From positions 1 to 9,922 of the forward strand of contig JASLBZ010000197.1 of the NCBI GenBank assembly GCA_030146285.1: a DNA stretch of 9,922 nucleotides, read 5' to 3'. Position numbers and translations under genes: made by a program. Positions 1-8,273 of the stretch are shown piece after piece. The stretch's first letter is position 1. Each line of letters begins with the position of its first letter. Under the pieces are notes generated by a model. That model saw only the letters and a program-made list of their open reading frames with translations, made no database searches and was not told the origin of the DNA. This DNA is from Neisseriaceae bacterium. Its GTDB lineage: Bacteria > Pseudomonadota > Gammaproteobacteria > Burkholderiales > Neisseriaceae.

Positions 1-470
1 ATTAGATCATAACGAAAGATTCTTAAGTCAATCTTAAGATTTTGATAATATTAAAAAATCAATAAAAATTAATATGTGAATATTTTTTAGATGCCATTAT
101 CAGCCATGGCGAAAAATACAAATATAGGTAGGGACAAACAAGGCACAGTAGACCCAGTGTGTAATGACATTTGTTAAAAACAGAAACGCTCAGACAATAT
201 TTTTGTTTATTGCCTGTACTTAAAATTGGATTCAAATGTTTACGGCAGATGCGACAACACAGCTTTGATGATTGTGCAAAGGAAAGATATGCTGCGAAGA
301 AATATTAGAGCGCTGGCAATCACCGCTTTGGTTTTGAGATAAAACAATCCATGTACGCATGGTGAAATTGATTGATAAAGCGCGATACAATGCAGTATGG
401 ACTGTATTGCCCACTCAAATGCCTAAGCTTTTTTGCTCAATTTTATTGATTGCGATACCAACCTAGCCAT
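1..470. other. AT-rich non-coding stretch
   Basis: I see no supportable gene in these 470 bases. The left part is very AT-rich and contains a perfect 12-bp palindrome, AATCTTAAGATT (30-41), preceded by a second CTTAAG at 22-27. A 60-codon minus-strand frame (232-414) and a 28-codon plus-strand frame starting at 91 are open, but neither has a ribosome binding site or a recognisable protein. The stretch lies downstream of the lipoprotein gene, and I found no convincing intrinsic terminator for that gene in it. It may hold the regulatory region of a gene to the left of the window. Confidence 0.5.
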
Positions 471-986
471 TTAAATACACTGCTTTTTCACGACATCACA
501 ATGTTTCTTAAGCACCATTTGTCCTTTGCTGTCATTTAAAATCATTTTAAATGTCGTGACATTGGCTGGCAATTTGGTTTTTTGATTAAAGCGGTAGTTA
601 TAGCCTGTTACAAACGCATTTTCTTTGCCACTGATTTGACTGATGACGGGTTCACTTAACAGCGTCCATTCTTGATTTATTGAACGAAGATTGGACTGCA
701 ATTGAATTTTCCTGACTGACAAACCAGATGAAGGGTACCATCCTTGCACATCATAATGAATATAACCATCTAAAAATTGAATATTCAGAAGATCACTTGG
801 CCATTGTTTGTCTATCGGGCGCAGAACAGTTTGGGTATATGTTTTGCCATTTTCAATACGGGTTTCTTTCTGTGGTGCCAATCTAGTTGGCTCCAATAAA
901 ACATTTTTAAAAACAGCACTTTTAGAACAGCCACTTACCCCAATAACACCCAGCGCCAAACCAACAAGAAATGCGTATTTTTGCAT
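471..986 (-). CDS. predicted outer-membrane lipoprotein of unknown function
   Basis: This encodes a protein of about 171 residues when started at the ATG at 986. That start gives a textbook lipoprotein signal: MQK, a hydrophobic run (about residues 4-16), then the lipobox VSGC with the modified cysteine at residue 20. Ser at +2 favours sorting to the outer membrane under the Lol rule. An upstream in-frame ATG at 1034 would add 16 residues before the signal, which is less natural, and GTGAG lies about 7 bases before the 986 start. The mature part is rich in Thr, Gln, Lys and alternating hydrophobic residues, suggesting a beta-rich periplasmic domain. It ends in a pair of cysteines (KHCDVVKKQCI) that could form a disulfide. 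I do not recognise the family. It is transcribed in the same direction as the operon but lies beyond that operon's terminator, so it is probably an independent unit. Confidence 0.75.
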   Translation of the reverse strand: MQKYAFLVGLALGVIGVSGCSKSAVFKNVLLEPTRLAPQKETRIENGKTYTQTVLRPIDKQWPSDLLNIQFLDGYIHYDVQGWYPSSGLSVRKIQLQSNLRSINQEWTLLSEPVISQISGKENAFVTGYNYRFNQKTKLPANVTTFKMILNDSKGQMVLKKHCDVVKKQCI

Positions 987-1133
987 TGACTGACTCACTA
1001 TCTTGATTGTCACCACACCATAAAAAACGCCCATACACCTTTTTATTTTGCTTTTTTCCCCATGTTAAAAAGCTCAGAACACACGTCTGCATTTATGCTT
1101 ACAAAATAGCAGTTTACCATATTGTACATACAT

Positions 1134-1169
1134 AAAAAGCACCAAAATAGCGAATCCCATTTTGGTGCT
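1134..1169 (-). terminator. intrinsic terminator of the aminotransferase-dehydrogenase-HglS operon
   Basis: On the minus strand a perfect 11-bp stem (AGCACCAAAAT / ATTTTGGTGCT) with a 10-nt loop is followed by a run of T (the A run at 1134-1138 on the plus strand). It lies about 55 bases after the stop codon of the DUF1338 gene, where the operon should end, and separates the operon from the lipoprotein gene. Confidence 0.85.
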
Positions 1170-1224
1170 CTTGATGTCATTGTCGCTAACACTCAGCATA
1201 GCACTGATGCCAGTGAAAACAATA

Positions 1225-2604
1225 TTAAGCCAATTGTAAAACCTCACGACAGCGTTTCCATGAACGATCGGATGACTGTGCGTACATACTTAATTCATTC
1301 AATACCGTCGCGCCCAAAGATGCTTCAAACAATGCCTGACTGGATGAGCCTTCGTAAGTTGCTTGGCTATCGCCACCCAAATTAGATTGGAAAATACCGG
1401 CAGCACTCACGGGTAAGAAATCTTCATACACAATGGGTTCAAAGCCAATCACACCCGCTTCAATCAAATCTTCAAGGCTGCTATTTGGCGCCAAATGACC
1501 AGCCTGTGATAAGCCTTTTTCAGTCGGGTAATAAGCAAAGTATGCCAATGCCTGATCATGCAATTGTGCGTAATCATCTGGAAACGATGCAAAATGCGTG
1601 GCCAAATTATCAGCATATGTGGCATTGCTCACACCCGGTTGTGCACGGGCATTGTTCAATAGCTCATCGTACAAAGCACGCCCTTTGGGTGTTAATGCGG
1701 CGCCACGTTGTTCAATCTCACCAAATCGTGCTGTGTGACTGCCCACTTCTTCACCTTCATCTTGATTGGTAAAGCGCACGTTTTCTTGCAAAGCTTTAAA
1801 ACTGGTTTGGCGCAATAAAATAGGACAACGGCGATTCGGTGGGCCTTCTACCACTGCTTTGGCACTGATGCCATGTTGTGGCATTAAGGCTTGCACCAAA
1901 TCAATATCAACTGTTCTTGGGGTTAAATGGTTGATGTGCGGCCCTTTAAATGCCACCACATCAGCAATCAAACGGTGCTGGTCATGCAAGGCTTGGTATT
2001 GCTCTGTGCTAACAGTTGCATCCGAGTGCCAACGGAATGTTTCCAAAGCTTCTGCAACAAGCAAATCTGCATCTTCCTCACTTAAACCGCCTTGTTGTTC
2101 GCACTTTTCAATCAATGCAATTGCTGTTGTGGTAAAAATATTGCGACGAGCCAACACTTCTTGTGCTTGGATGCGAGTGGCTTCATCATCAATCAACTCC
2201 AAACGCAAGAGCGAGGTAAACACTCGAAAAGGGCTGATGCGCAATGAGTCTTCATGAATCGCACGAAATGCAGTCGAATGCACAGGAACACCAGCAGGTG
2301 CCAAATCATAATAGCCAACAGCAAACATACCCATCACGGCAAATAAACGGCGGATCATGCTAAGTTCTGCTTCTGTACCCACGCGAATCGCACCATGTCG
2401 CTCTTCGTCCAAGCGCTCTAATTCTTGCGTTTGTGTTAAACGTGCCTGCAACTCTGGGTTAGCAGCCAAGGTCTCTTGATTGGTTTTGGCCACCAAAGCC
2501 ATTAAATCACCATACAATGGCACTTCATCTTGGTACATGGCTGACATGGCAGCAGAAAATTTTGCACGAATTAAATCAGGCGATAAAAAAACAGGATGAG
2601 ACAT
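1225..2604 (-). CDS. hglS: 2-oxoadipate dioxygenase/decarboxylase (HglS/YdcJ, DUF1338 family)
   Basis: This family of iron-dependent VOC-fold enzymes converts 2-oxoadipate plus O2 to D-2-hydroxyglutarate and CO2 (shown for P. putida HglS; E. coli YdcJ is a homologue). The N-terminus has the family stretch AMSAMYQDEVPLYG. Counting from the preferred start, the metal and substrate residues reported for HglS fall in place: His70 and Arg74 in RHGAIR, His226 in GPHINHLTPR, and Glu296 in RFGEIEQRG (Glu294 in P. putida). Length is about 459 residues, close to YdcJ. I prefer the ATG at 2604 over the one at 2616: GGAGAA overlaps the upstream ATG and sits about 6 bases before 2604, whereas 2616 has no Shine-Dalgarno sequence. 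It follows the dehydrogenase gene by 34 bp and is the last gene of the operon. The enzyme is cytosolic and links the aminotransferase product to the dehydrogenase substrate. The symbol follows the P. putida name. Confidence 0.88.
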   Translation of the reverse strand: MSHPVFLSPDLIRAKFSAAMSAMYQDEVPLYGDLMALVAKTNQETLAANPELQARLTQTQELERLDEERHGAIRVGTEAELSMIRRLFAVMGMFAVGYYDLAPAGVPVHSTAFRAIHEDSLRISPFRVFTSLLRLELIDDEATRIQAQEVLARRNIFTTTAIALIEKCEQQGGLSEEDADLLVAEALETFRWHSDATVSTEQYQALHDQHRLIADVVAFKGPHINHLTPRTVDIDLVQALMPQHGISAKAVVEGPPNRRCPILLRQTSFKALQENVRFTNQDEGEEVGSHTARFGEIEQRGAALTPKGRALYDELLNNARAQPGVSNATYADNLATHFASFPDDYAQLHDQALAYFAYYPTEKGLSQAGHLAPNSSLEDLIEAGVIGFEPIVYEDFLPVSAAGIFQSNLGGDSQATYEGSSSQALFEASLGATVLNELSMYAQSSDRSWKRCREVLQLA

Positions 2605-2638
2605 GTATTTCTCCATTATTGTGTATTGTGTTCAGTAT

Positions 2639-5600
2639 TTAGGCTTGGGCACGAAGGCCTTGCACATTTTTTAAAAGAATCTGTAAAGGATGCATCATGG
2701 TGGTGTTGCTCATCCGTTTGACTTGGCTGCGACAAGAATAACCGGTTGCCAACAAACGATTTGAGTCTCCATGCTGGGCAACAATGGGCAACCACGATTG
2801 TTGGTAAATGGTTGCGGATGTTTCTTGGTGCTGACTCTCATGCCCATAAGTACCAGACATACCGCAACACCCTGTGGCCATGGGCACAAGCTTCAAACCG
2901 AAAGCTGCAAAGACATGAACCCATTGCTTTGTCGCTTCTGGAGCATTGGTCTTTTCAGTGCAGTGTCCTAACAAGTAATAAGGCTCTTCAGTTGAAGCGT
3001 GATTAACTTGAGTGGATTCTAAAAACTGCACCAACCACTCTTGAGGTAACAAGATATTCGGTTGCGCCAAATCATCACCCAAAACCTGAAGATATTCTTG
3101 TCGGTAAACCAACGTCATCGCCGGATCAATCCCCACCAAGGCAACGCCTTGCTTGGCCACTTCATTGATCATTTTGGTGTTTTTATTGGCCAATTTTTTA
3201 AACTGCTTTAAAAACCCATTCACATGCAATGGCTTACCATTAGGCATAAAGGGCAATACAAAAATATGAATGTCCATGGCTTTTAACAAGGCCATCCAGT
3301 CTGCTAATAATGGGGTTTCAAAATAGCGAGTAAAGGCATCCTGGACAATCACAATACTGCGTTGCTTCTGTGCTTCTGTTAAACACGACAAATTGGCAAC
3401 TGTGGCTTCTTGAACTTGGTATTCACTCAATAAGCTAGCCCATGGCAAGGTACTCATTCTTGGGCTGTCTACCAAACCCATGCTTTGGCGTACAAAAGCA
3501 TCAATCCATTTGTTGTTTAAAACAGCATTGTAAAGCTTGGGGGCTTTTGCCAAATACGGTACGGTATATTCCAAAACACCAATAGCGTAGTCTTTTAATG
3601 GGCGCAAATAGCGGGTGTGATACAGATACAAGAACCGTGCTTTAAAGTCCGGAACATTCACTTTAATGGGACACTGACCTGCGCAGGATTTGCAGGATAA
3701 GCAACCACTCATTGCATCGTAAACCTGATGTGAAAAATCTGCTTTTCTGGCTTTGGGGCTTTGCCATGTATGCCGAACCCTTGCCACAGTATTGGTCAGT
3801 GAAGCCCAAACACCACTTTGCTCGGCACTTGCTGCACAAGACAAAACATCCACGCCTGCATTTTGCTGCAAACGCAACCATTCACGCATTAAGGATGCCC
3901 GACCTTTGGGAGAGTGAACACGATCACGCGTCGCCTTCCAAGAAGGACACATCGCATCATTCACGTCATGGTTATAGCAAGCTCCGTTACCATTACAATG
4001 CAATGCACTTTGAAAGCCGTACCACACTTTTTGGGCAATTTGGCGATCCAAATCCCCTCGAAAGGGCACCTCATCCACTTGGGTTAACACCGCCAATGGC
4101 AACGTACTTGGCGTGGCAATTTTTCCCGGATTCAATTGATTAAATGGATCAAACAATGCCTTGATGTCTTGCAGCACCGGATAAAGTGAGCCAAAAAATT
4201 TGGGCGCATACCCTGAGCGCAAGCCTTTGCCATGCTCACCCCACAAAACGCCGCCGTATCGATGTACCAATGCCACCACTTGATCCGTAATGTCACGCAC
4301 CTTAGCAGCCTGAAGCGGATCTTTCATGTCCAAAGCAGGCCTCACATGCAAAACACCAGCATCCACATGCCCAAACATGCCATAACTCAAGCCCGCTCCA
4401 TCCAATAAAGCCCTTAGCTCAGCAATATAATCAGCTAGATGTTCAGGCGGAACTGCCGTGTCTTCAATAAAAGCTTGTGGCCTGATTTCACCTTTAACAT
4501 TGCCCAGTAAACCCACCGAGCGCTTGCGCATAGCATAAACGGTATTAACCGCTTTTTCGCCGGTAGCAATGGTATAGCCAAAACGTTGCACCGTCGTATC
4601 AGAATCGATATGGGCAATAAACTGATTAACAGTAGCGTGCAAGGCATCAAGATCATCCCCACAAAACTCAACCAAGTTAATGCCCAAGGTTTCACTGCCA
4701 TCTTTATTGTTTGGAAAATACTCAGCCACACTTTGCCAAACAAAATCTGCTTTTGCCAATTGCAGCACGGTGGAATCTACGGTTTCAATCGACAGTGGCC
4801 GTAATTTCATTAAGGCTTTTGCATCACGCAAGGCAGCCTGAAAGTGAGCATAGCGAATGTTAACCAAAATTCGTTGGGTTGGAATCGGCAACAAATTCAG
4901 TTTGATTTCAGCTAAAAACCCCAATGAACCTTCAGAACCACACAACAAATTATTCAGGTTAAACGCATCACCCTCTTTAATATGGGGTAAATCATAGCCT
5001 GTTAAGCAACGATTGAGCTTAGGGAAAACCGCTTCAATTTCCTGTGCATGTTGGCTAACCAAAGCATCAACTTGTTGGTAAATTTCACCCACCAGTCCCT
5101 CTTGGCTTTGTTCTTGTTGTAACTCAATGGCATTGAGCGCTTCAGTATCCAATACCGTGCCACCCAATAAAATGGTTTTCAAACCCAAAACATGGTCGCG
5201 GGTTTTGCCATACGTACAACTGCCTTGACCACTGGCATCCGTGCTCACCATGCCGCCAATGGTGGCACGGTTTGAGGTTGACAATTCAGGAGCAAAAAAC
5301 AAGCCATAAGGTTTCAGTGCCACGTTCAATTGGTCTTTGACCACGCCTGCTTGTACCACTGCCGTTCGTGCTCGCGCATCAATGACCAAGATTTGATTCA
5401 TGTGCCGAGAAACATCAACCACAATACCATCGGTTAATGATTGCCCATTCGTGCCCGTACCACCTCCGCGCGCAGTTAACACCACTTCACGGTAAGCTTT
5501 GTTTTTTGCCAGCTTGGCAATACAAATCAAATCTTGGGTATGCTTTGGAAACACGCTAGCTTGCGGTAAACGCTGATACACAGAGTTATCCGTAGCAAAC

Positions 5601-5725
5601 ACAATTCGCTTTGCATAGTCTTGCTCAATTTCTCCAGCAAAGCCTTGCAATACCAGCGCTTTCAAAAAAGCTTGGTAAACACTGTTTTCAGGTGCCAAAG
5701 GCACCTCAATATGCGCAATTTTCAT
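2639..5725 (-). CDS. ydiJ: YdiJ-type D-2-hydroxyglutarate dehydrogenase (FAD and Fe-S)
   Basis: This is a large fused oxidoreductase of about 1028 residues (E. coli YdiJ is of similar size) that probably oxidises D-2-hydroxyglutarate to 2-oxoglutarate and passes electrons to the respiratory chain. Residue numbers count the GTG at 5728 as 1. The N-terminal FAD-binding PCMH domain shows GGGTGTNG (88-95) and ELSTSNRATIGGM (148-160). The FAD-oxidase C-terminal domain has putative metal ligands His454 and His461 in GHVDAGVLH, and GEHGKG (His499). An Fe-S domain follows with the YdiJ-type cluster Cys578, Cys584, Cys594 and a CxxCxxCxxxCP cluster (Cys676, 679, 682, 686). The C-terminal CCG-type domain has Cys923 and Cys954-955 (TGCCGMSG). 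No key residue seems missing. The junction reads TAAGTGATG: the aminotransferase stop, a GTG, then an ATG, and I take the ATG at 5725. The other possibility is another D-2-hydroxyacid dehydrogenase such as a D-lactate type, but the neighbours favour D-2-hydroxyglutarate. Confidence 0.88.
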   Translation of the reverse strand: MKIAHIEVPLAPENSVYQAFLKALVLQGFAGEIEQDYAKRIVFATDNSVYQRLPQASVFPKHTQDLICIAKLAKNKAYREVVLTARGGGTGTNGQSLTDGIVVDVSRHMNQILVIDARARTAVVQAGVVKDQLNVALKPYGLFFAPELSTSNRATIGGMVSTDASGQGSCTYGKTRDHVLGLKTILLGGTVLDTEALNAIELQQEQSQEGLVGEIYQQVDALVSQHAQEIEAVFPKLNRCLTGYDLPHIKEGDAFNLNNLLCGSEGSLGFLAEIKLNLLPIPTQRILVNIRYAHFQAALRDAKALMKLRPLSIETVDSTVLQLAKADFVWQSVAEYFPNNKDGSETLGINLVEFCGDDLDALHATVNQFIAHIDSDTTVQRFGYTIATGEKAVNTVYAMRKRSVGLLGNVKGEIRPQAFIEDTAVPPEHLADYIAELRALLDGAGLSYGMFGHVDAGVLHVRPALDMKDPLQAAKVRDITDQVVALVHRYGGVLWGEHGKGLRSGYAPKFFGSLYPVLQDIKALFDPFNQLNPGKIATPSTLPLAVLTQVDEVPFRGDLDRQIAQKVWYGFQSALHCNGNGACYNHDVNDAMCPSWKATRDRVHSPKGRASLMREWLRLQQNAGVDVLSCAASAEQSGVWASLTNTVARVRHTWQSPKARKADFSHQVYDAMSGCLSCKSCAGQCPIKVNVPDFKARFLYLYHTRYLRPLKDYAIGVLEYTVPYLAKAPKLYNAVLNNKWIDAFVRQSMGLVDSPRMSTLPWASLLSEYQVQEATVANLSCLTEAQKQRSIVIVQDAFTRYFETPLLADWMALLKAMDIHIFVLPFMPNGKPLHVNGFLKQFKKLANKNTKMINEVAKQGVALVGIDPAMTLVYRQEYLQVLGDDLAQPNILLPQEWLVQFLESTQVNHASTEEPYYLLGHCTEKTNAPEATKQWVHVFAAFGLKLVPMATGCCGMSGTYGHESQHQETSATIYQQSWLPIVAQHGDSNRLLATGYSCRSQVKRMSNTTMMHPLQILLKNVQGLRAQA

Positions 5726-5728
5726 CAC

Positions 5729-6976
5729 TTAATGCTCTATTAAACACTCGCCTAATAAACACAAGCCTTGCTCTAATAGCTCAGGCTCAATGGTCAATGG
5801 CGCCAGCAAACGAATGATGTGTCGATTCTTGCCACTTGGCATCAACAACAAACCTTTTTCTCGAGCACGGTTAAGTACTTTGGTTAGAACATCCGAGCCT
5901 GGCGTACCATCTTGATTCAATAATTCAATTCCACGCATGGCACCAACACCGGTTAGTCGTCCCACACATGGAATTTTGGCTTGTTTCCAGGCCAAATAAT
6001 GACGCTCAATTGCTTCTTGATAACGTTCAGACCAAACAAGCAAATCATCTTCATGAGACAAAACTTCAATGCTGGCCAAAGCAGCAGCACAAGACACTGG
6101 ATTACCAGAATAAGTACCGCCCAAACTGCCTTTGGGTAAATCAGTCATGAATTCAGGCTTGCCCATCACAGCACCAATGGGCATACCTCCACCCAAACTT
6201 TTTGCCAATAACAATAAGTCTGGCTCGACCCCCAGCCTCTCAAAACCAAAACGTGTGCCCGTTCGTCCAAAGCCTGATTGAATTTCATCAAATACCAATA
6301 AAATACCATGCTGATCACAGAATGTTCGTAAATATTGTGCAAAATCAGGATTCAACATTTGAAAACCACCCTCACCTTGAATCGGCTCAACAACAATACA
6401 AGAAACCTCATTGACATCTATTTCAACGGTCATCAAGCGAGCCAAAGCAGCTTTCGCATCTGCACTGCTCACGCCATTGTCTTTGCTTGGAAAAGGAATG
6501 TGGTAAACAGGGCCTGGCAGCGCACCCAAACCTTGTTTGTAAGGTGCTACCTTGCCATTGAGATTTAAGGCTGCCAATGTGCGGCCATGAAAACCGCCAT
6601 CAAACGCAATAACACCTGTTCTGCCTGTGTGAATGCGTGCAATTTTCAGTGCATTTTCTGTGGCTTCTGCCCCACAATTGGTTAGCATGCCCATTAATGG
6701 AGTGGTGCTGGGAATGAATGCAGACAATGCATCCATCAACAAACCATAAGGCCGATGTGGCACTGCATTAAAAGCATAATGGGTTAGCTTCTGAGCTTGC
6801 TCAGCAATCGCAGCAACCACTTTTGGGTGGCAATGGCCAATATTCAAAACGCCGATACCGCCAATAAAATCAATATATGATTTGCCTGTTTCGTCCCAAA
6901 CCGTGGCATTAAGACCGTGCGATAACATGATGGGGTGAACAATAGATAAAGCGGGGCTGATGTGTGTGCTTTGCAT
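5729..6976 (-). CDS. class III PLP aminotransferase, probable 2-aminoadipate (or GABA-like) aminotransferase
   Basis: This 415-residue protein belongs to the 4-aminobutyrate/ornithine aminotransferase group (class III, PLP-dependent). Visible motifs are GGIGVLNIGHCHPKVV near residue 40, NCGAEATENALKIAR near 100, GGFHGRTLAALNLNGK near 130, DEIQSGFGRTG with the pyridine-binding Asp230, and LAKSLGGGMPIGA with the Schiff-base Lys259. Length is normal and no motif is broken. By sequence alone it would be called GabT-like. However, no succinate-semialdehyde dehydrogenase gene is nearby, and the two downstream genes act on 2-oxoadipate and D-2-hydroxyglutarate. Transfer of the amino group from 2-aminoadipate to 2-oxoglutarate is therefore the better inference; in P. 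putida a protein annotated as GabT-like (PP_4108) does this. AGAGGA (about 6987-6992) lies 10 bases before the ATG. It is the first gene of the operon, with its stop 3 bp before the next start. Confidence 0.85.
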   Translation of the reverse strand: MQSTHISPALSIVHPIMLSHGLNATVWDETGKSYIDFIGGIGVLNIGHCHPKVVAAIAEQAQKLTHYAFNAVPHRPYGLLMDALSAFIPSTTPLMGMLTNCGAEATENALKIARIHTGRTGVIAFDGGFHGRTLAALNLNGKVAPYKQGLGALPGPVYHIPFPSKDNGVSSADAKAALARLMTVEIDVNEVSCIVVEPIQGEGGFQMLNPDFAQYLRTFCDQHGILLVFDEIQSGFGRTGTRFGFERLGVEPDLLLLAKSLGGGMPIGAVMGKPEFMTDLPKGSLGGTYSGNPVSCAAALASIEVLSHEDDLLVWSERYQEAIERHYLAWKQAKIPCVGRLTGVGAMRGIELLNQDGTPGSDVLTKVLNRAREKGLLLMPSGKNRHIIRLLAPLTIEPELLEQGLCLLGECLIEH

Positions 6977-7137
6977 GACTGTAAAGTCCTCTTGTGTCGT
7001 GTGTTGTTAGAGTCAATCGCTCTATTACAATACTTTTATTCCGGTTGTTCATTTTCGATACTGCCAAGTCGCTAATAAAACCAGATTACACCAAGAGATT
7101 CAAACGAAAAAAAAGCGCCCTATTATTCCTTTTTTTC
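6977..7137 (-). promoter_or_regulatory. leader region of the aminotransferase operon with a weak promoter candidate
   Basis: This 161-bp gap between lysR and the operon probably holds the operon promoter. On the minus strand TGAACA (7046-7051) and TGTAAT (7024-7029) are spaced by 16 bp and each match the sigma70 consensus at 4 of 6 positions, which is weak but typical of an activator-dependent promoter. Just after lysR, an A-run/T-run imperfect hairpin (about 7108-7137) could act as a poor terminator. Readthrough from lysR cannot be excluded. Confidence 0.3.
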
Positions 7138-8058
7138 TTATTGTAGTTTTGCCTGCAATTGCAAATGCTCTTTTAACCATGCAACCAATTTCTTGATTTT
7201 AGGCATGTCCGCAGCATGCTCTTCATAAGCTAGGTAATAAGCACCATTGCTTGGCAATTCAAAATCCCAAGCACTCACCAATCGGCCGTGGTGCAAATCA
7301 TCGGCGACCATAAATTTGGGCACCAATGCAATGCCATAACCTGCTTCTGCAGCTCGAATACAAGCTGACCATGTTTCAAAACGAGGCCCTTGGTAACAGC
7401 GATCTATCTCAACCGATTGACTTTCAAAATAAGCATGCCATGACGTTGGGCGTGATTGGCATTGAATAAGAATGTGTCCAGAAAAGTCCGTGACATGATG
7501 AATGGCACGATTTTGTAAAACATCTTCACGACAAACTGGAATCATCCACTCATCAAATAACTTCATGCTTTCCACGCCTTGCCATGCTCCGCTACCAAAC
7601 AAAAAGGCAACATCAATGCCCGTTTTTGCTAAGTCAAATGGCTGTACATAATCTCGCATTTCCAAATAAATATCAGGATACAAGTCATAAAAATCTTTGA
7701 GTGCAGGAATCAGCCAGCGCGCACCAAAGGTAGGATGCGCAGCCACATTCAATACCTCGTTCTCACAGCCATAAGAAAGCATGTGCAAAGTCGAAGCTTC
7801 AACTTGATTTAAAATCTGACGAACCTCAGGCAAATAAACAATTCCTGAAGGCGATAATTTCAAACGCTTGCGTACCCTGCGAAACAAACTGGTTTGCAGG
7901 GTGCTTTCGAGCTGAGCAACCTGTTTACTCACCGCACTTTGTGTTAAGTGCAATTCTTCTGCAGCTTGGGTAAAACTCAAAAACCGTGCGGATGCTTCAA
8001 AACACTGCAAGGCTGTCATTGAGGGGGTTTGTTTTTTCAGAATGCCTAAATTTTTCAT
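7138..8058 (-). CDS. LysR-type transcriptional regulator (GcvA-like)
   Basis: This 306-residue protein has LysR family length and layout. The N-terminal winged helix-turn-helix covers about residues 14-75 (MTALQCFEASARFLSFTQAA, then LTQSAVSKQVAQLE, then LFRR and LSPSG). A linker helix follows, then a type-2 periplasmic-binding-like effector domain from about residue 100 to the end. The wording of the HTH resembles the GcvA/GcdR branch, which includes amino acid and lysine/glutarate-related regulators, but the effector cannot be read from sequence. AGAAGGA about 9 bases before the ATG at 8058 supports the start; Met14 is a less likely alternative. It lies upstream of, and parallel to, the aminotransferase operon and divergent from the symporter gene. 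This suggests control of one or both, and probably of its own gene. No truncation is seen. Confidence 0.9.
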   Translation of the reverse strand: MKNLGILKKQTPSMTALQCFEASARFLSFTQAAEELHLTQSAVSKQVAQLESTLQTSLFRRVRKRLKLSPSGIVYLPEVRQILNQVEASTLHMLSYGCENEVLNVAAHPTFGARWLIPALKDFYDLYPDIYLEMRDYVQPFDLAKTGIDVAFLFGSGAWQGVESMKLFDEWMIPVCREDVLQNRAIHHVTDFSGHILIQCQSRPTSWHAYFESQSVEIDRCYQGPRFETWSACIRAAEAGYGIALVPKFMVADDLHHGRLVSAWDFELPSNGAYYLAYEEHAADMPKIKKLVAWLKEHLQLQAKLQ

Positions 8059-8132
8059 GCTACTTTTTCCTTCTACAACAAATTTTCTTATGATGTGATT
8101 TTATTATTTTTAATCAATATTCATTCAAACAG

Positions 8133-8161
8133 TTGATAAACATTAATATAAGCGCTATTAA
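8133..8161 (+). promoter_or_regulatory. candidate sigma70 promoter for the symporter
   Basis: TTGATA (8133-8138, 5 of 6 to consensus) and TATTAA (8156-8161, 4 of 6) are separated by exactly 17 bp. The palindrome TTAATA-N7-TATTAA overlaps the spacer and the -10 box, so a bound regulator would be expected to block or modulate it. Starting here, the symporter mRNA would have a leader of over 200 nt. Confidence 0.4.
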
Positions 8162-8273
8162 AAACAAAAATTTAACATTTTACAAATGATTCATTCAATC
8201 CAAAACAGAATGAATACATGAATAATGCTCGCTTGTCAGCGCTTATTGTTTTAAATTAGTCTTAGCAACTCAT

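Noticed and set aside
91..177. 28-codon plus-strand frame starting MPLSAMAKN and ending in two cysteines, considered as a peptide precursor
   Set aside because: No Shine-Dalgarno sequence, no maturation or export gene nearby, and the length is easily reached by chance.
232..414. 60-codon open frame on the minus strand
   Set aside because: It has no ribosome binding site and no recognisable motif, and its composition is unlike the neighbouring genes; probably chance.
987..1034. Longer start for the lipoprotein gene at 1034
   Set aside because: It would put 16 residues ahead of a complete signal peptide; the start at 986 gives the standard lipobox distance.
2746..4143. Plus-strand open frames within the dehydrogenase gene
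   Set aside because: They lie opposite well-conserved FAD and Fe-S motifs and encode no recognisable protein; antisense shadows.
5729..6976. Naming the aminotransferase gabT
   Set aside because: The sequence is GabT-like, but no succinate-semialdehyde dehydrogenase is present and the operon partners act on 2-oxoadipate and D-2-hydroxyglutarate.
7108..7137. Terminator after lysR
   Set aside because: The stem is mostly A-T pairs with a large loop, and the GC-rich AGCGCCC half has no partner; too weak for a separate feature.
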